DNA of 64,000 bases from DASZRZ01 sp963732925 (GCA_963732925.1 CAVTBJ010000003.1:20666-84665), one strand, 5' to 3'. Shown: positions 9,612 to 18,373, numbered from the stretch's first letter. Numbers and translations: made by a program. The notes: generated by a model from the sequence alone, not told the origin.

Positions 9612-10382
9612 ATGTTGACCGCCCCCTTCCTCCAGCCGGTTTTGTCGGTCCGCGGCCTGCGCAAGACATATGGCAACAATTTTGTCGCGGTCGACGACCT
9701 GTGGTTTGAAGTTGCCTCCAACGAGATCGTTGGGCTTCTCGGGCCGAACGGTGCGGGGAAGACAACTACCATCAACATGGTGCTCGGGGTGCTGGAACCG
9801 ACCGCGGGCGAGATCGCGATCGCAGGCGTCGACCTGAGACGCGATAGATCGGCAGCTCTCGGATGCACCAATTTCGCCGCCGTCTATGCGCAGCTTCCGG
9901 GCAATCTCACTGTCTACGAGAACCTCCGGGTGTTTGGCATGATCTATGGAGTCGAGCACCTGGCCACTCGCATCGACGAGGTGATCCGCGAATTCGACCT
10001 TGCACGCTTGCGGCACACGAAATGTGGCGTATTGTCCTCGGGCGAGCAAACGCGGGTATCGCTGGCGAAAGCCCTGCTGAACCGTCCCCGCCTGCTGCTG
10101 CTGGATGAGCCTACGGCGTCGCTGGATCCCTCCACCGCGCGCGATGTTCGCGCCTACATCCAGGCGTTTGCGGCCAGAGGTTCGGGCGGAGTTCTCTGGA
10201 CCTCCCACAACATGTACGAAGTTCAGGAGGTGTGCCACCGCGTGTTGTTCCTGTCGCGCGGCAAGATTTTGCTGGAAGGCGATCCCCGGCGATTACCTGA
10301 AGAGCACGGTAAAGGGTCCCTGGAAGAGTTATTCATAGCAGTCGCGCGCGAACCCTTGAGCCTGGAGACCGGCAAATCATGA
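9612..10382 (+). CDS. ABC-2 type exporter, ATP-binding protein
   Basis: The 256-residue ATPase contains Walker A GPNGAGKTT, a Q-loop region (YAQLPGNLTVYENL), a signature written LSSGEQTR instead of the usual LSGGQ, Walker B LLLLDEP and an H-loop LWTSHNM. It resembles the DrrA/NodI class that pairs with ABC-2 permeases. It powers export of a lipid, glycan or drug-like molecule; the substrate cannot be told. ATG 9612 is chosen because sequence upstream overlaps the divergent amidohydrolase and shows no homology. Its stop overlaps the start of the permease gene by four bases (ATGA), which indicates translational coupling. Confidence 0.88.
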   Translation: MLTAPFLQPVLSVRGLRKTYGNNFVAVDDLWFEVASNEIVGLLGPNGAGKTTTINMVLGVLEPTAGEIAIAGVDLRRDRSAALGCTNFAAVYAQLPGNLTVYENLRVFGMIYGVEHLATRIDEVIREFDLARLRHTKCGVLSSGEQTRVSLAKALLNRPRLLLLDEPTASLDPSTARDVRAYIQAFAARGSGGVLWTSHNMYEVQEVCHRVLFLSRGKILLEGDPRRLPEEHGKGSLEELFIAVAREPLSLETGKS

Positions 10383-11182
10383 GCTTGCAGCGCTCAGCCG
10401 CCATCATGCTTCGCCAGTTTTACCTGATGCGCGGCAGTATCGCGCGCGTGCTGCCGCTGTTTGCCTGGGTCGGCATCGACATGGTGCTTTGGGGATTCAT
10501 GAGCCGCTATCTCGACGCGCTCACCCGAACCGGGCTGAGCTTTGTTGCCACTCTGCTCGGCGCCGTGCTTCTGTGGGACTTCTTCACGCGCGTGATGCAG
10601 GGAGTGACCATGACCTTCTTCGAAGACGTCTGGTCGCGCAATTTCCTGAATATTTTTGCCTCGCCCCTGAGCATCTCCGAGTACTTGTCCGGACTGGTCC
10701 TGTCCAGCATCGTGACCAGCTTTGTGGGACTGATGTTCATGCTGGTCGTCGCCAGCGGATTCTTTGGCCTGTCGTTCTTCGGCTATGGTCTGGTGCTTGT
10801 CCCTGGCCTGCTCGTGCTGTTCCTGTTCGGGATTTCCCTGGGCATTGCGGCCACTGGAATGGTGCTCAGGCTGGGACCGCCGGCGGAGTGGTTCGTGTGG
10901 CCCATCCCTGCCATGCTGGCTCCCTTTGCCGCCGTGTATTACCCGCTCACCACTCTCCCGCGCTGGATGCAGTACCTGGGCAGAATCATCCCGCCTTCTT
11001 ATGTGTTTCAAAATATTCGCAGCGTGGTGTCCGGGGGAGGCGTCTCTTGGGGAGCGCTCGCCTTGGGTGCGAGCCTGGCTTTCGTCTACGTCATTCTGGC
11101 TTCGTGGTTCTTCTCGCGCATGTATCGCCACGGCCTGCGCACAGGCCTGATCGCCCGCTATAGCTCGGAGACACTCAGCTAG
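10379..11182 (+). CDS. ABC-2 type exporter, permease
   Basis: The 267-residue protein has six predicted membrane spans, for example VLPLFAWVGIDMVLWGFM, LSFVATLLGAVLLWDFF, GLMFMLVVASGFFGLSFFG, VPGLLVLFLFGISLGIAA, WPIPAMLAPFAAVYYPL and LGASLAFVYVILASWFF. Between the last two is the ABC-2 signature region (PLTTLPRWMQYLGRIIPPSYVF). It forms a transporter with the preceding ATPase, whose stop codon it overlaps. Confidence 0.88.
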   Translation: MSLQRSAAIMLRQFYLMRGSIARVLPLFAWVGIDMVLWGFMSRYLDALTRTGLSFVATLLGAVLLWDFFTRVMQGVTMTFFEDVWSRNFLNIFASPLSISEYLSGLVLSSIVTSFVGLMFMLVVASGFFGLSFFGYGLVLVPGLLVLFLFGISLGIAATGMVLRLGPPAEWFVWPIPAMLAPFAAVYYPLTTLPRWMQYLGRIIPPSYVFQNIRSVVSGGGVSWGALALGASLAFVYVILASWFFSRMYRHGLRTGLIARYSSETLS

Positions 11183-11186
11183 GTAC

Positions 11187-11832
11187 GTGTTTGCATTCGA
11201 GATGAAAAGCGCCTTTGAACTGCGCGACAGATCTGCCGGAGATACCACAGCCCGGATGCCACAAACACGGGAATGGCACGCCATAGACAGGGACAATCTC
11301 AGCTGCACATTCCCAGTGAATGATTCGCTGCTGAGTGGTCTGAAGAACTGGGTACCGAAGTTGCTGGGGACGCAAACGCCGGCGGCATTTCGCGAGCTGT
11401 GCCAGCGCTGCAATCAGATCGGAGAACTGGCCGGAGAGATGGGTTTCACGGCGGGGCTGCACAATCTGGGCCAGATGGTTCAGAATCAGGACGAAATCGA
11501 CGGTTTTATGGCCATGACAAATCCCAAGCTGTTTGGGCTCTCGCCGGACACTTGCCATCTGAATCTCGCAGGTTGCGATGTCGTGGGTACGCTGAACCGG
11601 TACAAACAGAAGGGCGTTTCCCAAGGACTCGGAGACGGCCCGCTTCTTCAACAGCAGCTACGACCTGGGAGACGGCCAAGTGAATTTCCCTGGATGCCAC
11701 CGGGTTTTGAAGAGCGTTGATTATCGCGGGTGGATCTGCGTGGATCTCGACACCGCCCGGCTGGGTCCCCTGGCCGACTTTCAGCGATGTGGCGCATACA
11801 TCGTAAACAAACTGGAGCCAATCTACCTATGA
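11187..11832 (+). pseudogene. Sugar phosphate isomerase/epimerase (IolE-like) remnant, truncated and frameshifted
   Basis: One frame carries RELCQRCNQIGELAGEMGF, GLHNLGQMVQ and LSPDTCHLNLAGCDVV. After a one-base shift near 11615-11640 another frame reads KDSETARFFNSSYDLGDG and RGWICVDLDTARLGP, ending in TGA 11830-11832. These are the central and C-terminal parts of a xylose isomerase-like TIM barrel, with metal-binding positions near DTCHL and a C-terminal acidic residue. Only about 210 residues fit between the ABC permease and the next gene, against roughly 270-300 in the family. The first third is missing or beyond recognition. Its stop overlaps the ATG of the amidohydrolase (ATGA), so it was once an intact operon member. 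Confidence 0.65.
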
Positions 11833-12713
11833 CTATGACTCGCCGGGAGTTTTCATTTGCAAGCCTCGCTATGGCAGTTTCGGGCCCGGCGGCAAATTAC
11901 CGCATTGTCGACGCCCAGATACACGTGTGGATCAATGACCCGCATTATCCATGGGCGGCGGACAGTACGGATCGGCCGAAGGAGAACCGCACTCCGGCGA
12001 TGGCACTGGCACTGATGAAAGCCAATGGCGTTCAGCGAACGGTGATCGCGCAATTTATCGGATATAAGTGGGACAATCGCTATTGTCTGGATTCGATCCG
12101 GAAATACGCTCCCTACTTCCGGGGCGTTTGCCGTGTCAATCCCACCGATCCCGCTGCGCCAGATCAGCTCTCGCACCTGACAGAGGAAGGGTTTCACGGC
12201 GTGCGCATCAGTCCCGCTGCCGATGCGAGCGGCGACTGGATCAAAGGTCGCCTCATGCCGCCGTTGTGGAAGCGTGCGCAGTCGCTCAAAATTCCCATGC
12301 AGGTTTACGCGCCAATCACGCGCATGCCGGATCTCGTGCATCTGATCGAGCAATGTCCCGATCTGACGGTAGTGATCGATCACATGGCCGATTGCCCTAT
12401 TGATCGCCCGCGCGAGCTGGAAAAGCTGATCGCACTCGCGCGTTATCCTCGAGTGTTCGTCAAGATCTCCCACACCTGGTCGATTTCTCGCCAGCCATAT
12501 CCCTGGCTCGATGCCCAGGAGTACGTCAAGCGGCTGCTCGCCGTCTATGGCCCTCAGCGCCTCATGTGGGCTTCCGATTGGCCTGTAGATTTACGTTGGA
12601 CAACCTACGACAAGACTCTGAGCGTCGTCCGCAACGAGATGAAGTTTCTCAACGCTGAGGATAGGGCCTGGATTCTTGGCCAAACCGCGCAACGGGTTTG
12701 GCCGTTTTCTTAA
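11829..12713 (+). CDS. Amidohydrolase-2 family TIM-barrel hydrolase, exported
   Basis: The 294-residue protein starts MTMTRREFSFASLAMAVSG, a short Tat-like signal, then IVDAQIHVW with the N-terminal HxH-type metal site. Further family marks are FRGVCRVNP, GFHGVRISP, LTVVIDHMAD with its conserved His, RVFVKISHTW and LMWASDWPVD, where the SDWP Asp is the usual catalytic or metal ligand. It resembles L-fuconolactonase and related lactone or carboxylate hydrolases. ATG 11829 overlaps the stop of the isomerase remnant. It is a distant paralogue of the gene at 8497-9410 and, unlike that one, keeps the SDWP motif. Confidence 0.82.
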   Translation: MTMTRREFSFASLAMAVSGPAANYRIVDAQIHVWINDPHYPWAADSTDRPKENRTPAMALALMKANGVQRTVIAQFIGYKWDNRYCLDSIRKYAPYFRGVCRVNPTDPAAPDQLSHLTEEGFHGVRISPAADASGDWIKGRLMPPLWKRAQSLKIPMQVYAPITRMPDLVHLIEQCPDLTVVIDHMADCPIDRPRELEKLIALARYPRVFVKISHTWSISRQPYPWLDAQEYVKRLLAVYGPQRLMWASDWPVDLRWTTYDKTLSVVRNEMKFLNAEDRAWILGQTAQRVWPFS

Positions 12714-13020
12714 GGATGGCCCAAAGCAAAGTCAGAGGAATGGGATGTGGAGTTGATTTTTTATCAGCTTACCAATGAGGGAAAGCGCGGTGATCACCGT
12801 AGAACGGGACCCGTTGAGCATCCCGTCGGAGGCTGCGGTTGTCTGCAAGGGGGCACGATGGCAAAGCACGGCAGAAACAGCGGCAAGGAATGGTCGCGAG
12901 AAGAGATCAATCAACCGAGAATTCTCGCAGGACCAGCGCCTGCGCGACAGATGGTGTAAGTCTCTGGCCGGCGTCAAAAAGCCATTCGAGTTGATCTTTC
13001 GGCGAGCAAAAAATGAAGAA
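12714..13020. other. Intergenic gap without recognisable gene
   Basis: No convincing reading frame, hairpin terminator or repeat was seen between the amidohydrolase stop and the 3' end of tRNA-Pro. A minus-strand frame here only arises by reading through the tRNA. Confidence 0.6.
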
Positions 13021-13097
<77 letters not shown>

Positions 13098-13191
13098 ATC
13101 CATTCCGATTATAGCGAACCCTCCTGCCGGATTGAGCGCTGGGGATTGGCCTTGCGGATCATGAAGGCGTGCCGAATTGCGGGTTGCGGAC

Positions 13192-13197
13192 TATAAT
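13192..13197 (+). promoter_or_regulatory. -10 box TATAAT close to the 2H phosphoesterase start
   Basis: A perfect TATAAT ends 11 nt before ATG 13209, with no Shine-Dalgarno in between and no good -35. This spacing suggests a leaderless or very short 5' leader. Confidence 0.4.
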
Positions 13198-13208
13198 CAA
13201 TCCTCAGC

Positions 13209-13754
13209 ATGCCCTCGCAATACGCGTTAGTGGCTTATGTCCGGAATGCAGTGGGCGAGTTCGTGAAGGACCTCCGCCAGGAGTTGTGTGCCGATCACGG
13301 ACATTCCGCCGCCCACATCAGCATCCTGCCTCCCCGCAGTCTCCGGGGCACGGAACTGGAGGCCCGGGAGATCGTGGAAAACGTCTGCCGCGCGGTCGAT
13401 CCGTTCGAAGTCGTCATGGGAGAGGTACAAACGTTCATGCCGGTCACGCCCACGGTATTCGTCCGGGTTGCCCACGGGGCCTACCGCGTGCGGGAAGTGC
13501 ACGACCTGCTGAACCAGGGAGCTTTGCTCTCGCAGGAGCCCTGGCCCTTTATGCCTCACCTGACTTTGTTCAAGATGGAAACTTACGAGCGCGCCAACGC
13601 AGCCTACGGCCGCGCCGTGCAGCTCTGGGACCGCTATTCCGGTTCCCGGCGGATCGTCATCGACGAACTCACGTTCGTGCGCAGCGCCGAGCAGAACTGT
13701 TGGACCGATATCGCGCCCATTCCTCTGGGCAACCGCTTTGCCAACGTCCCTTAG
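13209..13754 (+). CDS. 2H phosphoesterase / 2'-5' RNA ligase-like protein
   Basis: The 181-residue protein has both active-site motifs of the 2H superfamily at the expected separation: HIS in SAAHISILPPRSL (about residue 37) and HLT in FMPHLTLFKME (about residue 119). These two His residues catalyse cyclic phosphodiester hydrolysis or 2'-5' ligation in the family. The physiological substrate is unknown. It stands alone between tRNA-Pro and the dehydrogenase homologue. Confidence 0.82.
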   Translation: MPSQYALVAYVRNAVGEFVKDLRQELCADHGHSAAHISILPPRSLRGTELEAREIVENVCRAVDPFEVVMGEVQTFMPVTPTVFVRVAHGAYRVREVHDLLNQGALLSQEPWPFMPHLTLFKMETYERANAAYGRAVQLWDRYSGSRRIVIDELTFVRSAEQNCWTDIAPIPLGNRFANVP

Positions 13755-13926
13755 TCCCAGCTGGTGTCCCTTCCCCGACCCGCCGTACATGTACCTCTTA
13801 CCCGTTGCGGAGGAATGCCGGTAAGGTTACAACCTTGCTAAGGCTGGGAGCGGCTTTCGGGCCTGCTCTGGTCCTGGACTTCCGGCACGGAAGCCGGTGA
13901 AGCCCTTTGCTTGCGGGTGAGATGAG

Positions 13927-15195
13927 ATGCGAATCGGTGTCTATGGCTGCGCCTATCTGGGAAACGTGGTTGCCGCCTGCCTTTCAGACTTCGGTCTGCC
14001 GGTAACCTGCTTCGAAGAAGACGCCGATCGCGTGACTGCCGTCGCCGGTGGGTCCCTGCCGTTTTATGAGCGTAACCTCGACGAGGTAGTTCGCCGCAAC
14101 GTTCGCGCCGGCCGCCTGGTTTATTCCACGGACGTCACCCAGGGAGCGGGACGCTCCCAGATCGTCTATCTAGCCTTCGACAGTGGCGAAGGACTGGAAG
14201 AGCGCGGACTGCAAACAGCTCGTTTGATGACGCGGGGATCCGTGCTCGTGCTCTCCACTCCCGTTCCTGTGGGCACAGCGCGTCGCCTGGAAACTCGCTT
14301 GCAAGCGGAAAACCTCAAGATTACGGTTGTGTCCCATCCCATCTTTCTTACGGATGGGTGTGCCGTCGAGGACTTCAATTGGCCGGACCGCATTCTGCTG
14401 GGCACCACCAGCAGCGACGCCGTGGCTCTCCTGAAGCAGATCTATCGTCCTCTGGTCATGCGCAGCGTCCCTGTAATTGTCACCAATCACGAGACGGCGG
14501 AGCTGGCGCGGGAAGCCTCCACTGCCTTCCTGGCAACCAAGATTTCCTTTATCAACGAACTGGCGTCGCTATGTGAACACGTGAACGCCGATGCCGTCGA
14601 TCTCGCCCTGGCCCTCGGCCTGGACAAGCGCATTGCTCCACGCTGTCTGCAGCCCGGCGCCGGTTTCGGCGGAGCCTTTGCCGAAGCGGACATGAATTCC
14701 CTGGCCGATCTGGCGGGCGCGCGCGGCGTCTCGCTGAAGATCCTGGATGCCGCGCGGGAAGTAAACCGCCAGCTTTCGGATCGCATCGCTCACAAGATCG
14801 ATCAGGCCCTGCAATCGCTTCCCGGCAAGGACCTCGGCATTCTCGGACTGGCGTTCAAGCCCAATACCAATTCGGCGGCAGCTTCCTCATCCATCCTGCT
14901 GGCCCACAATCTGCTGTCTCGCGGCGCCCAGGTGCGCGCCTACGATCCGGTGGCCATGGCCCAGGCCCGCAAATATCTCGACGAGCGCGTGCGCTACTGC
15001 GACTCCGCCTACGCCGCCGCCCAGGGCGCGGACGCGCTGGTGGTGAGCACCGGATGGCCCGAGTTCCGCGCTCTCGACTTCGACAAGATCAAGCGCCTGC
15101 TCAAGCGTCCTCTGATCGTGGACACCAAGAACCTGCTGGACTCCACCCGCCTGCGCAGCATGGGCTTCCAGTACGTGGGTGTGGGACGCGGCTAG
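13927..15195 (+). CDS. UDP-glucose/GDP-mannose dehydrogenase homologue lacking catalytic residues
   Basis: The 422-residue protein has the full three-domain layout: NAD-binding GVYGCAYLGNVVAACLSDFG, a central helical domain with FLATKISFINELA (conserved Lys and Asn), and a C-terminal domain with ILGLAFKPNTNS. Two positions essential in characterised enzymes differ. The NPEFL Glu segment reads SHPIFLTDG (residues 136-144), and the GSCFPKD segment that carries the catalytic Cys reads GGAFAEAD (residues 248-255). It may therefore not oxidise UDP-glucose to the acid. It could be a regulatory paralogue or act on another nucleotide sugar. The frame is clean, so this is not an indel artefact. Confidence 0.8.
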   Translation: MRIGVYGCAYLGNVVAACLSDFGLPVTCFEEDADRVTAVAGGSLPFYERNLDEVVRRNVRAGRLVYSTDVTQGAGRSQIVYLAFDSGEGLEERGLQTARLMTRGSVLVLSTPVPVGTARRLETRLQAENLKITVVSHPIFLTDGCAVEDFNWPDRILLGTTSSDAVALLKQIYRPLVMRSVPVIVTNHETAELAREASTAFLATKISFINELASLCEHVNADAVDLALALGLDKRIAPRCLQPGAGFGGAFAEADMNSLADLAGARGVSLKILDAAREVNRQLSDRIAHKIDQALQSLPGKDLGILGLAFKPNTNSAAASSSILLAHNLLSRGAQVRAYDPVAMAQARKYLDERVRYCDSAYAAAQGADALVVSTGWPEFRALDFDKIKRLLKRPLIVDTKNLLDSTRLRSMGFQYVGVGRG

Positions 15196-15248
15196 TTTCA
15201 GGCATTTTTTGCTGGTCAAGCAAAAAGCCAAACAAAGGCCAAAAGAGA

Positions 15249-15302
15249 GCACGAAGGAACACGACGCGAACTCCTCGTGAAACCCTTGTGCCCTTCGTGG
15301 TC
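15249..15302. repeat. Imperfect inverted repeat of the CCTTCGTG type
   Basis: GCACGAAGGAACACGA and later GTGCCCTTCGTGG are partly complementary. They form an imperfect hairpin in the gap between the dehydrogenase homologue and meaB. Similar CACGAAGG/CCTTCGTG elements are common intergenic repeats in many bacterial genomes. Confidence 0.5.
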
Positions 15303-15389
15303 AAGTTTTGGTGCGGCAGGCACCCATTATCTCGAGGCTCATTCCCCCTCATTTATACTTTTCCCACTCGACACCTCGACTCGGACCAT

Positions 15390-16346
15390 CTGCTGAACGC
15401 TGATCTTGCAGCCTGGGTAGAACGCATTCGCGCCGCCGACCCGCGCGCGCTGGCCCGCGCCGTCAGCGCCGTAGAGAACCGGAGCGCGGACTCCGTGCCG
15501 CTGCTCAAGGCGCTGTTTCCCTACAGTGGCCGCGCGCAACTGATCGGGATTACCGGGGCCCCTGGCGCGGGCAAAAGCACATTGGTCGACCGGCTGGCAG
15601 GCGAGTATCGCCGCCAGGGTCTTACCGTCGGCATCATCGCGGTCGATCCCAGCAGCCCCTACAGCGGCGGGGCGATTCTGGGCGATCGTATCCGCATGCA
15701 ATCCCATTATCAGGATGCGGGAATCTATATCCGCAGCATGGCTACTCGCGGGTCGCTGGGAGGTTTGGCCCGTACCACCGCCGAGGTTGCTACCGTGCTC
15801 GATGCCGGCGGCCGCGACGTGGTGCTCATCGAAACCGTGGGCGTCGGGCAGGACGAGATTGACGTAGTTCGCCTGGCCGATGTCACCGTCGTGATTCTGG
15901 TGCCGGGCATGGGGGACGATGTGCAGACAATCAAGGCGGGCATTATGGAGATCGCCGACGTTTTCGCCATCAACAAGGCCGATCGCGAAGGCGCCGAGCG
16001 CGTGGAAGGGGAAATTCGCGCCCTGCAGTCGCTGGCTTCCCGCGCGGACAACTGGACGCCTCCCATTGTGAAGACCGTTGCCACCGACGGCGCCGGCGTG
16101 CGCGACCTGGCTGCCGCCATCGCGTCCTATCGCGAGTTTTTGGAGCGTGAGGGCCGGATGCGGCAGAAGCGCATTGAAAACTGGCGCCAACGGCTGCTGG
16201 AAATGCTGCGCGGCGCGCTGCTCGAGCGCATATGCTCCCAACTGGGCGAAAGCCAGCTCGCCGGCTATGCCGCTGAGGTCGCCGAGCACCAGCGCGACCC
16301 GTATACTTTGATCGAGGAACTTGCCGGCCCGCCGGCCAAGACCTGA
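15390..16346 (+). CDS. meaB: Methylmalonyl-CoA mutase-associated G-protein chaperone MeaB
   Basis: The protein matches the MeaB/ArgK GTPases: P-loop GAPGAGKST, then AVDPSSPYSGGAILGDRIRM, SMATRGSLGGLA, IETVGVGQ (Walker B/switch) and NKAD for guanine recognition. MeaB loads and protects adenosylcobalamin-dependent methylmalonyl-CoA mutase. The mutase is not in this window, but methylmalonyl-CoA epimerase follows 18 nt downstream. The start is uncertain. There is no ATG, GTG or TTG between the repeat at 15249 and the first conserved residues. I place it at CTG 15390 (LLNADLAAWVERI); ATT or an upstream GTG are alternatives. Confidence 0.9.
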   Translation: MLNADLAAWVERIRAADPRALARAVSAVENRSADSVPLLKALFPYSGRAQLIGITGAPGAGKSTLVDRLAGEYRRQGLTVGIIAVDPSSPYSGGAILGDRIRMQSHYQDAGIYIRSMATRGSLGGLARTTAEVATVLDAGGRDVVLIETVGVGQDEIDVVRLADVTVVILVPGMGDDVQTIKAGIMEIADVFAINKADREGAERVEGEIRALQSLASRADNWTPPIVKTVATDGAGVRDLAAAIASYREFLEREGRMRQKRIENWRQRLLEMLRGALLERICSQLGESQLAGYAAEVAEHQRDPYTLIEELAGPPAKT

Positions 16347-16364
16347 TGAAGACTTGATTTCGCC

Positions 16365-16772
16365 ATGTTCTCCATCGACCATCTCGGCATTGCCGTGCGC
16401 TCGCTTGAGCAGGCAAAGGATTTCTACCGCAAGCTCGGCATGCAGGTGCTGGGCGAAGAGACGGTGGAGCAGGAGCGCGTCCGGCTGGCCATGGTGCCGG
16501 TGGGAGAAAGCCGCATTGAGCTGCTGCAAGCCACCTCCGACGATTCGCCCATTGCGCGATTCATCGCCCGCCGGGGAGAAGGCCTGCACCATGTCGCCTT
16601 GCAGGTCGAGGACCTGGCGGCAACTCTGGACCAGCTCAGGAGAAACGGGGTGCGTCTGGTGAATGAGCAAATCCAGATTGGCGCAGGCGGACACCTCTAT
16701 GTTTTTGTGCATCCCTCCAGCACCGGCGGTGTGCTCATGGAGCTTTGCCAGGACCCGCCGGCTGGCGTCTGA
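16365..16772 (+). CDS. mce: Methylmalonyl-CoA epimerase
   Basis: The 135-residue vicinal-oxygen-chelate protein starts FSIDHLGIAVRSLEQA with the first metal His. It has SRIELLQATSDDSPIARFI, GEGLHHVALQVED with a second metal His, and GVLMELCQ with the C-terminal Glu ligand. It interconverts the (S) and (R) epimers of methylmalonyl-CoA in propionyl-CoA metabolism. It is encoded directly after meaB, which supports the assignment. Confidence 0.92.
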   Translation: MFSIDHLGIAVRSLEQAKDFYRKLGMQVLGEETVEQERVRLAMVPVGESRIELLQATSDDSPIARFIARRGEGLHHVALQVEDLAATLDQLRRNGVRLVNEQIQIGAGGHLYVFVHPSSTGGVLMELCQDPPAGV

Positions 16773-16780
16773 TCCCGTTC

Positions 16781-17467
16781 ATGCTCATCCTCGCTATCGA
16801 CACCTCAGGACGCAACGGCAGCCTCGCGCTGGCAGAAGGCGATGCCCGCCACTTCCATGTTGTGGAAGTGGCGCCGCTCGACTCGGGCATGTACTCTGCC
16901 CAGCTGATTCCCCGGCTTTCGCAACTGCTGACCCGGCATAGTCTGCAGAAGACCGCCATTGACGCTTTCGCGGTGGTCTCGGGTCCGGGCTCGTTCACCG
17001 GCCTTCGCGTCGGACTTTCCACCGTGAAAGGACTGGCGGAAGTGAGCGGCAAACCCATCGCCGCCGTGTCGTCTCTGGAAGTCGTCGCTTTTACAGCCCA
17101 CGACGGCGGCCACGTGATTGCCGCCTTGGATGCCGGTCGCGGCCAGGTGTTTCTCGGGAAATACCAGGCCGGAGGCGGGGGCTTGCTGCGGGAAAAAGAA
17201 TGGATCGCGACCGTGCAGGAGCTGATCGACGCACGCCATGAGAACGCGGAAATCCCCCTGGTCACTCCCGATGAATCCATTGCCCGCCAACTGCAATCTT
17301 GTGGGCTGGCTGCACGCGCCATCCCCGCCCCGCAGGCGGACGTGGTTGCGGGCCTGGGACTGGGGAAGATTCTGCGGCGGGAAACGGTCTCCGCCGGCGC
17401 ACTGGATGCCAACTACATCCGCCGCTCGGATGCCGAACTATTTTCCTTGCCCAAGCTGCTGGGGTGA
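16781..17467 (+). CDS. tsaB: tRNA threonylcarbamoyladenosine biosynthesis protein TsaB
   Basis: The 228-residue protein opens MLILAIDTSGRNGSLAL, the ASKHA-fold start typical of TsaB. It contains VVSGPGSFTGLRVGLSTVKGL, its most conserved segment, and later VIAALDAGRGQVF. TsaB partners TsaD and TsaE in making t6A37 in ANN-decoding tRNAs. ATG 16781 is chosen because the MLILAIDTS start is canonical; the sequence upstream belongs to mce. It is followed 9 nt later by rimI, a frequent bacterial pairing. Confidence 0.92.
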   Translation: MLILAIDTSGRNGSLALAEGDARHFHVVEVAPLDSGMYSAQLIPRLSQLLTRHSLQKTAIDAFAVVSGPGSFTGLRVGLSTVKGLAEVSGKPIAAVSSLEVVAFTAHDGGHVIAALDAGRGQVFLGKYQAGGGGLLREKEWIATVQELIDARHENAEIPLVTPDESIARQLQSCGLAARAIPAPQADVVAGLGLGKILRRETVSAGALDANYIRRSDAELFSLPKLLG

Positions 17468-17476
17468 ACCGCTGCC

Positions 17477-17953
17477 ATGGCCGAGCGTCCTGGAATTCCG
17501 ATACGGGCTGCCTCCCCGGACGACATCTCCGCCATGCTCCAGTTGGAACGTGCCAGCGGTGGCGCTTCCCACTGGTCGCTCGGAGATTACCAGCGGATCT
17601 TTGAGGCCGAGTCTCCGCGGCGCTTTGCTTTGATCGCCGGAAGGAACCCGCCAGCAGGCTTTCTGGTGGCCCGCAGTCTCGGTCCCGACTGGGAAATCGA
17701 GAATCTTGCGGTTGCCCGGCATGTGCGCCGTCGCGGCGTGGGCCGGGCTCTGGTCGCGGAGTTGCTTCGCCGGGCGAGCGCTGCCGGAGCCGCGGGCGTC
17801 ACCCTGGAAGTTCGCCAATCCAATCAGCCGGCGCGGGCGCTGTACGAAAGTAGCGGCTTCCAGGTTATCGCCTGCCGTTCGGCGTATTACCATGATCCCC
17901 AAGAAGACGCTGTGGTTTACCGCATCGTCCCCAGCTCGATGCCGCAGGATTAA
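17477..17953 (+). CDS. rimI: RimI-type GNAT N-acetyltransferase
   Basis: The 158-residue GNAT protein has the acetyl-CoA pyrophosphate-binding loop RRRGVGRALVAELLRRA (Q/RxxGxG/A), preceded by the beta-strand IENLAVARH and followed by VTLEVRQSNQPARALYESSGF. This matches RimI, which acetylates the N-terminal Ala of ribosomal protein S18. Placement right after tsaB supports rimI over other GNATs. Confidence 0.85.
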   Translation: MAERPGIPIRAASPDDISAMLQLERASGGASHWSLGDYQRIFEAESPRRFALIAGRNPPAGFLVARSLGPDWEIENLAVARHVRRRGVGRALVAELLRRASAAGAAGVTLEVRQSNQPARALYESSGFQVIACRSAYYHDPQEDAVVYRIVPSSMPQD

Positions 17954-17974
17954 AATCCAGTCGGGAGAACGCAC

Positions 17975-18373
17975 ATGAAGATTGAGATTCGCCAGGTTTC
18001 CCCCACGACCTCCGAAGCCGTGGTTCGCGGCCACAAAGTGAAAGTCGACCGTCCCGCCGAAAAGGGCGGCGCCGATGCCGGCCCCATGGGAGGCGAGTTG
18101 TTCCTGGTGGCGGTTGGAGGATGTTTTATGAGCAATCTCCTGGCGGCCATACGGGCGCGCCAGGCTCAAGTGGACGATGTGCACACGGAAGTAAATGGGA
18201 CGCTTGAGGAATCGCCGGCGCGGTTTTCCCAGGTCGAACTCGCAGTCTCCGCCAACTGCGAAGACCGCGACCTGCTGCAGAAGCTCATTGAAATTGCGGA
18301 TCGCGGCTGCATCATGATGAACACGCTTCGCGGCAAGCTGGACGTGAAAGTGCGTATTGCCGCGCGCGTTTAG
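17975..18373 (+). CDS. OsmC/Ohr family protein
   Basis: The 132-residue protein contains GPMGGELFLVAVGGCF, with the conserved helix and the peroxidatic Cys, and a second conserved Cys in ADRGCIMMNTL. OsmC/Ohr proteins reduce organic hydroperoxides with this Cys pair. Some members are uncharacterised thiol proteins. The start has a reasonable spacer from rimI (21 nt), so it may be co-transcribed. Confidence 0.82.
   Translation: MKIEIRQVSPTTSEAVVRGHKVKVDRPAEKGGADAGPMGGELFLVAVGGCFMSNLLAAIRARQAQVDDVHTEVNGTLEESPARFSQVELAVSANCEDRDLLQKLIEIADRGCIMMNTLRGKLDVKVRIAARV

Noticed and set aside
15339..16712. Minus-strand frame of 457 codons
   Set aside because: Antisense to meaB and mce, both well supported.
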